From: an uncultured Oscillospiraceae bacterium
GTDB lineage: Bacteria; Bacillota; Clostridia; Oscillospirales; Ruminococcaceae
Length of the DNA stretch: 10,475 nucleotides
Reading direction: 5' to 3'
NCBI GenBank assembly: GCA_934408835.1
Contig: CAKRVU010000024.1
Location: 1-10,475 of the forward strand
In this document: one piece after another, positions 1-3,763 of the stretch
Layout of the letters: each line of letters opens with the position of its first letter
Numbering within the stretch: position 1 is the first letter of the stretch
Made by a program: the position numbers and the translations under genes
Notes under the pieces: generated by a model
What the model was told of the DNA's origin: nothing
Database searches by the model: none
The model's input: the letters and a program-made list of their open reading frames with translations, nothing else

Positions 1-71
1 GGTGAAATTTCCACCGGCTGATCCGAGCACACTTCTTCTACAATCTTTACCTTCTTCCACTCGCAAAGCAT
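1..71 (-). CDS. possible 5' end of a gene running off the left edge
   Basis: An ATG at 71-69 on the minus strand opens a frame of 23 codons to the window edge. It begins MLCEWKKVKIVEEV and continues CSDQPVEIS. The Lys/Glu/Val-rich composition looks protein-like and the orientation matches every other gene here, lying about 140 bases downstream of the lysozyme stop. Against it, no convincing ribosome site precedes the ATG, and other frames on both strands are also open across these 130 bases. No family is recognised. The call rests on orientation and composition only. Confidence 0.2.
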   Translation of the reverse strand, partial: MLCEWKKVKIVEEVCSDQPVEIS

Positions 72-148
72 TCTCAAATAAATTATCCACATTTACAACC
101 GCCGAAAAACTCGATAAATTCAAGGTTCTTCAATAGATAAAGAGGTGT

Positions 149-186
149 AAATCGTGTGAGTTAGTAACAAATCAGTAACACGATTT
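149..186. repeat. inverted repeat / hairpin downstream of the lysozyme gene
   Basis: AAATCGTGT (149-157) is exactly complementary to ACACGATTT (178-186), giving a 9-bp stem with a 20-base loop. The loop side holds a direct repeat of AGTAACA (163-169 and 174-180, 11-base period). It lies 25 bases past the lysozyme stop, so it may help end or protect that transcript. However, no T-run follows on the minus strand, so it is not a standard intrinsic terminator. It could also be a protein-binding or recombination site. Confidence 0.45.
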
Positions 187-210
187 TACCATAGTATTCC
201 ATTATTTTTA

Positions 211-1248
211 CTATTCTACACGGTTTCCGTTGACACCATTGGTGTACTGCCTGGCGACATATCCATTTTGATTATTCCACCGAATGTACATCCAGGCGTC
301 ACCACCTCTGTCATCCGCAACGTCAAACAAGTCTCCGCAATTTAAAGTTGCCAGCTTCGTACTGTTTTTATCCGGCAGATTCCGCAGAGCCACCCCATTT
401 GCAGTCACTTGACCTACAACATGCGGATCGTTAGCAATGTCTGTCCCGTTTGCGCCGGTGGTGTATTGTCTAGCAACATATCCGCCATTACCGTAATCTA
501 CACGCACCCAAGAGCCACCGTTCATATCGTCCAAAACCTTTAAACCCTGTCCAGCCGCAACAGTCCCAATCACTGCACCATAGACATTTGGCGTGTTCCG
601 CACATGTAATGAAGCTACTGTAGGTTCAATGACAACCCCACCGGAAGCGGGCGCGGACTGTCCGTTGATTTCACCGGGAAAGTTGCGGGTACACCGGTTC
701 AAGTCTACCCTACCGGAAATACCGGGAACGGTTCCACTACTAGAGTATTGATGAATGTCCCGGGGCAACGTCGTATTATACGTCCTGTAGTCGGCAAGCC
801 ATTTGGTAAAACGATCGGTACGCGCCTGATCAATCCGGTTGAGATACCAATCGGTACTTGCGTAAATTCCGGCAAAGTATCCCGCCTGCTCTATCCTTTC
901 ACAAAAGGCAATACATAAATCTGTTATGGTTCCTTTTCCGAGTGCAGCTTGACTGTTATCCTCAATATCGAAGTAAATAGGAAAATCGAATTGTTTTCTG
1001 GCAATTGCTTTGAGGCATGTTTCTGCCTCTCTTTTGGCTTCTTCTGTGTTTTTTGCGTAGGAGTACCAATAAGCGCCGACAGGAACCCCCGCCGCTTTTG
1101 CACCGTTGTAGTTGGTTTCAAACCTTGTGTCTTTTTGACTGTCGTACATTCCGTAACCAGCACGCAGGATGGCGAATTCCACCCCACTTGTTTTGACTGC
1201 TGCCCAGTTAATAGTCCCATTGTGATGACTCACATCAATTCCATACAT
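211..1248 (-). CDS. GH25 lysozyme (N-acetylmuramidase) with two C-terminal SH3b domains
   Basis: A 345-residue cell-wall hydrolase. Residues 1-200 or so are a GH25 catalytic domain: the N-terminal GIDVSHHNG (Asp5), the YFDIED segment with the acidic pair Asp94/Glu96, and a late VDLNRC segment are typical of the family, which cleaves the beta-1,4 bond between MurNAc and GlcNAc. Two SH3b-like repeats follow (about 220-275 and 285-335), each with an LRN or VRN start and a GYVARQYT end, probably for wall binding. There is no signal peptide, as in phage endolysins that need a holin or another exit route. The start at 1248 is chosen because GGAGGT (1262-1257) lies 8 bases upstream. The frame stays open to 1311, but that extension crosses a terminator hairpin. 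No own promoter is visible between this gene and the small peptide gene upstream, so expression probably depends on read-through of that terminator. Prophage origin is plausible, but no other phage genes are in view. Confidence 0.93.
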   Translation of the reverse strand: MYGIDVSHHNGTINWAAVKTSGVEFAILRAGYGMYDSQKDTRFETNYNGAKAAGVPVGAYWYSYAKNTEEAKREAETCLKAIARKQFDFPIYFDIEDNSQAALGKGTITDLCIAFCERIEQAGYFAGIYASTDWYLNRIDQARTDRFTKWLADYRTYNTTLPRDIHQYSSSGTVPGISGRVDLNRCTRNFPGEINGQSAPASGGVVIEPTVASLHVRNTPNVYGAVIGTVAAGQGLKVLDDMNGGSWVRVDYGNGGYVARQYTTGANGTDIANDPHVVGQVTANGVALRNLPDKNSTKLATLNCGDLFDVADDRGGDAWMYIRWNNQNGYVARQYTNGVNGNRVE

Positions 1249-1262
1249 AAAAAAATACCTCC

Positions 1263-1293
1263 AAAAAGAAAAAACATCCCGAAAAAGGATGTT
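1263..1293 (-). terminator. intrinsic terminator between the small peptide gene and the lysozyme
   Basis: AACATCC (1273-1279) pairs with GGATGTT (1287-1293) in a 7-bp stem with a 7-base loop. On the minus strand it is followed by a T-rich run (complement of 1263-1272). It would end the small-peptide mRNA near 1264, leaving a transcript of about 270 nt. It sits directly against the lysozyme ribosome site at 1257-1262, so it can act as a gate (attenuator) for the lysozyme. The stem also overlaps the -35 box of the plus-strand promoter. Confidence 0.75.
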
Positions 1294-1320
1294 GACAAAT
1301 TGATCAATCAAAGATATAAT
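1292..1320 (+). promoter_or_regulatory. consensus sigma-A promoter for the antisense RNA
   Basis: TTGACA (1292-1297), a 17-base spacer and TATAAT (1315-1320) form a perfect consensus promoter reading to the right, with transcription expected to start near 1324-1328. No protein gene lies downstream on this strand. The product would run antisense to the 3' part of the 37-codon gene and stop at the hairpin at 1379-1403. Confidence 0.85.
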
Positions 1321-1323
1321 AAT

Positions 1324-1353
1324 AGCAGTTGGAACGTTTCCATTAGTCCTTGT
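1324..1353 (+). repeat. left arm of the inverted repeat flanking the small-peptide module
   Basis: AGCAGTTGG (1324-1332) and TAGTCCTTGT (1344-1353) recur in inverted form at 1525-1533 and 1511-1520. The spacing between the two blocks differs (11 bases here, 4 in the other arm). Because each arm lies just after a convergent promoter, both RNAs start with nearly the same sequence. Within the minus-strand mRNA the two arms can also base-pair with each other, 5' end to 3' end. Confidence 0.85.
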
Positions 1354-1411
1354 AGTTATTAATCATAATAGAGTTTAAGATCGTAACATGAACCGTTACG
1401 GTCTTTTCTCT
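1327..1411 (+). ncRNA. putative antisense RNA (type I antitoxin-like), about 85 nt
   Basis: Bounded by the consensus promoter at 1292-1320 and the terminator at 1379-1411. It has no significant open frame. It is fully complementary to the 3' two-thirds of the 37-codon gene, its stop codon and its 3' untranslated segment, but not to the ribosome site. Its 5' end carries the same AGCAGTTGG and TAGTCCTTGT blocks as the 5' end of the opposing mRNA. It could therefore compete with the mRNA's own 5' end for pairing to the mRNA 3' arm. The assignment as an antitoxin is inference from layout. Expression is predicted from signals only. Confidence 0.65.
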
Positions 1412-1456
1412 TTTATGTAACAACTTTTGCAAGAGAGCTAATAGCATATCCTTCAT
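1343..1456 (-). CDS. 37-residue amphipathic peptide, candidate type I toxin or lysis peptide
   Basis: The ATG at 1456 is preceded by AGGAGGTGAT, a full 10-base match to the 3' end of 16S rRNA at ideal spacing, and the gene has its own consensus promoter (1541-1569). The peptide starts MKDMLLALLQKLLHKREK, a strongly amphipathic cationic helix pattern, followed by a beta-prone TVTVHVTIL stretch and a polar tail. It has no full-length membrane helix and does not match the Fst/Ldr, TxpA or Hok patterns I know. An antisense transcript covers its 3' part, and the hairpin of that RNA's terminator is encoded within codons for KTVTVHVTI. The 5' leader can hide the ribosome site: ACCTCC (1505-1500) is complementary to GGAGGT (1468-1463). 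Tight promoter, hidden ribosome site, antisense RNA and a membrane-active-looking peptide together suggest a type I toxin. A regulatory leader peptide or a holin-like helper for the downstream lysozyme are alternatives. Confidence 0.65.
   Translation of the reverse strand: MKDMLLALLQKLLHKREKTVTVHVTILNSIMINNYKD
1379..1411 (+). terminator. intrinsic terminator of the antisense RNA, inside the peptide gene
   Basis: GATCGTAAC (1379-1387) pairs with GTTACGGTC (1395-1403), a 9-bp stem with one G-U pair and a 7-base loop, followed by TTTTCTCTTTT. It works on the plus strand. Read on the minus strand the same stem has no good T-run, so the peptide mRNA should pass through. The overlap means the stem sequence is constrained both as a hairpin and as codons. 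Confidence 0.75.
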
Positions 1457-1462
1457 GATATC

Positions 1463-1505
1463 ACCTCCTCTCACCCTAGTTCTAAAGAGAGTTAGATGGG
1501 GAGGT
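1463..1505 (-). promoter_or_regulatory. ribosome site with complementary anti-SD segment in the leader
   Basis: In the minus-strand leader, ACCTCC (1505-1500) is exactly complementary to GGAGGT (1468-1463) of the very strong ribosome site 6 bases before the start codon of the 37-codon gene. A smaller TCTAA/TTAGA hairpin lies between them. Such pairing would keep translation low, as in many type I toxin mRNAs. The pairing is read from the sequence. That it is regulatory is inference. Confidence 0.5.
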
Positions 1506-1510
1506 TTATC

Positions 1511-1533
1511 ACAAGGACTACATCCCAACTGCT
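1511..1533 (-). repeat. right arm of the inverted repeat flanking the small-peptide module
   Basis: ACAAGGACTA (1511-1520) and CCAACTGCT (1525-1533) are the exact complements of TAGTCCTTGT (1344-1353) and AGCAGTTGG (1324-1332). It encodes the first 20 or so bases of the small-peptide mRNA. The overall unit spans 1324-1533 (210 bp). A small non-autonomous mobile element is a possible alternative, but no target duplication is visible. Confidence 0.85.
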
Positions 1534-1540
1534 GATTTTT

Positions 1541-1569
1541 AGTATACAATATTTTACAAATTCTGTCAA
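1541..1569 (-). promoter_or_regulatory. consensus sigma-A promoter for the small-peptide mRNA
   Basis: On the minus strand TTGACA (1569-1564), a 17-base spacer and TATACT (1546-1541), with a start near 1533-1534, exactly at the outer edge of the inverted-repeat arm. It faces the plus-strand promoter at 1292-1320. The 5' leader to the ATG at 1456 is about 78 nt. Confidence 0.8.
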
Positions 1570-1674
1570 TCTGACAAGTAAAATACTTTATTCATGATAG
1601 AAACTGTCTGAATAAACAGAATTATATTGAAATCACATGGACTTTGAATTTGCAATCTATAACGCTTTGTTATT

Positions 1675-1890
1675 TTATTCTGATTGATTATAGTTATAAA
1701 CTTGTTCCAACAACTCACTCATCTTTTGATAATGTTCGAAGAGAAGGTCGCTAAACAAATCAATACCGGCAGAAAAATTATTTAACGCTCTGCAGGGATC
1801 TGACATCGCCTGGCTGATCACCAAACTTAAACTGGCCAACTGTTCTGCTTCTAGGGCTAAATCCTCTATTTTTTTCTTTATTTCAAACAT
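1675..1890 (-). CDS. small helical protein of unknown function, 71 residues
   Basis: The start at 1890 is supported by AAAGGAG about 8 bases upstream. The protein is acidic and predicted all-helical: MFEIKKKIEDLALEAEQL at the N-terminus has coiled-coil spacing, and a second helix region (GIDLFSDLLFEHYQKMSEL) follows a short Asn/Ser break. There is no signal peptide, membrane segment, Cys/His cluster or catalytic motif. The shape resembles small regulatory or four-helix partner proteins, but I do not recognise the family. Its leader overlaps the promoter of the divergent RNA at 1951-2031, so the two may interfere in transcription. No good promoter of its own is visible, and it has no clear terminator before the small-peptide promoter at 1569. 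Confidence 0.7.
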   Translation of the reverse strand: MFEIKKKIEDLALEAEQLASLSLVISQAMSDPCRALNNFSAGIDLFSDLLFEHYQKMSELLEQVYNYNQSE

Positions 1891-1915
1891 AAATAAATAC
1901 TCCTTTCAATTTCCA

Positions 1916-1944
1916 TTGACAAGGATCCTTATCTGATGTAAAAT
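1916..1944 (+). promoter_or_regulatory. sigma-A promoter for an orphan small RNA
   Basis: TTGACA (1916-1921), a 17-base spacer and TAAAAT (1939-1944) read to the right, with a start near 1950-1951. No protein gene lies downstream on this strand. A terminator follows 80 bases later. Confidence 0.75.
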
Positions 1945-1950
1945 AGACCT

Positions 1951-2031
1951 CAGGTCGGCCTGTATCAGGCAACCTGCTGTAATTGAGTGTTTCGTTGATC
2001 TCTTGGGTGGAGGGCGAAACACTATTTTTTT
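1951..2031 (+). ncRNA. putative structured small RNA, about 80 nt
   Basis: Defined by the promoter at 1916-1944 and a strong terminator. The 5' half folds as an outer stem CAGGT (1951-1955) / ACCTG (1972-1976) around an inner GCCTG (1958-1962) / CAGGC (1966-1970) hairpin with a 3-base loop. The 3' half is the terminator stem, whose 20-base loop contains the G-rich GGGTGGAGGG. No open frame of note is present. It does not look like 6S RNA, tmRNA, SRP RNA, RNase P or a riboswitch I know. The G-rich, ribosome-site-like loop could bind C/U-rich targets or a protein, which is only a guess. Confidence 0.6.
1986..2031 (+). terminator. intrinsic terminator of the orphan small RNA
   Basis: AGTGTTTCG (1986-1994) and CGAAACACT (2015-2023) form a perfect 9-bp stem with a 20-base loop, followed by ATTTTTTT (2024-2031). 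The loop is unusually long for a plain terminator, so it may be a functional part of the RNA. Confidence 0.8.
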
Positions 2032-2783
2032 AACTATGATAGATTTTTTAATGCCTCTTGGAATAATTTCAGATTTTGCAAAACTTATTTTTTAACATAA
2101 AATTCTAATTATGTTACACCGGGTTCTGATAGGCTGACTACCGTGAATATTGGCTGTTGGTTAGCCTTCCTTTTGTGGACGTTTCCTCATCTGTTTCTGT
2201 ATCCACATATATGATAGCAGATGTTGGTAGAAAAATCAAAAGTTTTTTGATTTTTATTATGTGACCTATTTTACTGTGAAGTCATTTGAATTTTATTAGT
2301 CAAGAACAACCCCCATACTGACAAGCGGTGCAAATAAGTCGTTACAAGGATGACGGATAGAAATGTTTTCAAATAATCGGCAAATAAAGGCTATTGCCGC
2401 AGCGTAAAGCTTATGGCAGTTGATTTTTTATATATTTCATTTTTGAGTGCGGTTGCTGTTTGTTGACCGTCAATTTTGTGAAATGCGTGTTGACCTTCGC
2501 TGCAGCACCCTTTTTCGCTCTTGAATTGTCTTTGCAACTGAGTAATAATGATTATCATTCAAACCGGTGTGCATATCATCCTATCGCATATTTTTTGCCG
2601 TTGAAGCTTTTAGCGTAGTGCGGATACAGTAGAACTGTAAAAACATTCTTTGTCTGGATGAAAGTACCCTGTGTTGTTTCAACGCCGGAAGATTTGCTAA
2701 CCTCTCTTATTTGGTCATTTCGTCCGGTTCAATTTCACCTATTTTGATACGTTATGCTCCTATTGTAACGTGATATAACAAAA
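2032..2783. other. 752-base stretch without a convincing gene
   Basis: AT-rich at its left, more mixed at its right. It holds imperfect hairpins at 2131-2167 (AGGCT/AGCCT ends) and 2174-2207 (TGTGGA/TCCACA), possibly behind a weak plus promoter (TTGCAA 2076-2081, TAAAAT 2098-2103). There is an AT-only hairpin at 2231-2255 and a Fur-box-like palindrome at 2547-2559. Minus-strand open segments of about 40-55 codons at 2296-2420, 2391-2558 and 2581-2710 sit in different frames, lack ribosome sites and match nothing I recognise. They may be remnants of decayed genes or chance. Confidence 0.5.
2547..2559. promoter_or_regulatory. Fur-box-like palindrome
   Basis: A perfect 6-1-6 palindrome. Read on the minus strand it is AATGATAATCATT, identical to the central 13 bases of the classical Fur consensus, and 15 of 19 positions match the full box. 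No intact gene is placed to be controlled by it, so it may be a leftover of a lost iron-regulated gene or a chance AT-rich match. Confidence 0.3.
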
Positions 2784-2812
2784 AAATCGAACCGCCGCAA
2801 GCGGTTCGATTT
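2777..2812 (-). terminator. intrinsic terminator of the surface-protein gene
   Basis: AAATCGAACCGC (2784-2795) and GCGGTTCGATTT (2801-2812) form a 12-bp perfect stem with a 5-base loop. On the minus strand it is followed by a run of T. It lies 20 bases past the stop codon at 2832. Confidence 0.92.
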
Positions 2813-2831
2813 AAATCATTCTAAAGAATTT

Positions 2832-3533
2832 TTATTTGGATTTTTTCATTTTCAAAGTTACAATACCTGCGCCACATGCAACTACAGCGATGATGCCAAT
2901 AATCAATAAGGTAGTTCCCATTGTGTCACCTGTTGTCGGGTTGCTGCTGTTAGTAGCATTATTGCTGTTGGCGTTATTTCCATTGTTAGCATTGTTGCTG
3001 CTAGTCGATTTCGCCAACATATAATAAGAGAAGTGGTTGGTTTGGAACTGGATAAATCCGTTATTCACGGTAGCATTGCAATTGTTCAGGTTGGTTCCAT
3101 CAAAATGAAGAACTGTATTGTAATCATTATGAAGCATAGGAACGGAAATGGTTGCGTTACCATTTAGGCTTGTAATATGATTTCCATCCTGATCAATCAA
3201 ATTGATATCCAATACTTGCACATCGTTGTATCCGGCAGCAGTTGCAGCCGCAACGTCTTTAGCAACATTAGAAGAGCTTGAATCTACAGCCTGCACTTCG
3301 AATGCAACGCTGGTGACATTTGAAGGAAGTGCGTTTGCTGGAATTTCCATAGAAACAGCAGATGTGCCGGATCCGATGGTCAAAGTAGTTGCTACATCAG
3401 CGACCACTGTCTTCTGATCGCTTTTTCCATAGTCGGAATAACCGGATGTTACAGCAGATACGGGAATTACAACTGTCATTGCAACCGCTGCGGCAACAGA
3501 AAGAACTGACATGAGCATTTTTTTGATTTTCAT
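2832..3533 (-). CDS. sortase-anchored cell-surface protein with NPTTG sorting signal
   Basis: A 233-residue exported protein. Residues 1-27 are a signal peptide (MKIKKMLM, a hydrophobic core, then PVSA). Residues about 40-165 are a beta-rich domain ending NGFIQFQTNHFSYYMLA, a pattern common at the end of beta-sandwich modules in Firmicutes surface proteins. Next comes a low-complexity Asn/Ser linker (about 170-197). The C-terminus is a cell-wall sorting signal: NPTTGD from residue 198, a hydrophobic helix and a Lys-rich tail (KMKKSK). NPTTG is a variant of LPXTG, so a sortase should link it to the wall. The start at 3533 is preferred because GAGG lies 8 bases upstream and the signal peptide then has a normal length. 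ATGs at 3539 and 3551 are possible. It is transcribed alone, from its own promoter to its own terminator. Ligand or role is unknown. Confidence 0.88.
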   Translation of the reverse strand: MKIKKMLMSVLSVAAAVAMTVVIPVSAVTSGYSDYGKSDQKTVVADVATTLTIGSGTSAVSMEIPANALPSNVTSVAFEVQAVDSSSSNVAKDVAAATAAGYNDVQVLDINLIDQDGNHITSLNGNATISVPMLHNDYNTVLHFDGTNLNNCNATVNNGFIQFQTNHFSYYMLAKSTSSNNANNGNNANSNNATNSSNPTTGDTMGTTLLIIGIIAVVACGAGIVTLKMKKSK

Positions 3534-3598
3534 AGACATTACCTCTTTCATAAATTGTGTGAATGATAAGACAGCGATCTTGACTGCTTATGTCTTTT

Positions 3599-3626
3599 AT
3601 TATAATAGATTTTAAAATTATGTCAA
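3599..3626 (-). promoter_or_regulatory. promoter of the surface-protein gene
   Basis: On the minus strand TTGACA (3626-3621), a 16-base spacer and TATAAT (3604-3599), with a start near 3592. The leader of about 60 nt can form an ATAAG-CAG / CTG-CTTAT hairpin with one bulge. Both boxes match the consensus exactly, which suggests high expression. Confidence 0.82.
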
Positions 3627-3763
3627 GCTTTTTTCGCAGTATTTTTGATTTGTTTTAATTTTTTCGATTGGTTTAAAAAATTTTTGTTGATTATGACGTA
3701 TACAGTCGATTTGTTCAGAAAGGAAGCGGAGAGGTACAAACAGACAACTTCATTTCTATTAGT

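Noticed and set aside
2..138. 45-codon plus-strand open frame ending at a TAG near 136
   Set aside because: Low-complexity Ser/Thr/Lys-rich translation, opposite to every other gene, and a minus-strand frame over the same bases looks more protein-like.
949..1362. 137-codon plus-strand open frame across the lysozyme gene
   Set aside because: It is the antisense shadow of the GH25 gene. Its Cys/Phe-rich translation has no domain pattern and it lacks a ribosome site.
1457..1549. N-terminal extension of the small-peptide frame back to the ATG at 1549
   Set aside because: This ATG lies upstream of the predicted transcription start and inside the promoter. The perfect ribosome site points to the ATG at 1456.
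2231..2255. AAAAATCAAAA / TTTTGATTTTT hairpin as a terminator
   Set aside because: It is made almost only of A-T pairs and follows no identified gene on either strand, so I mention it only in the description of the gap.
2391..2558. 55-codon minus-strand frame starting MIIIITQLQRQF
   Set aside because: No ribosome site, a start inside the Fur-like palindrome, and a composition that does not look like a protein. It is kept only as part of the possible remnant region.
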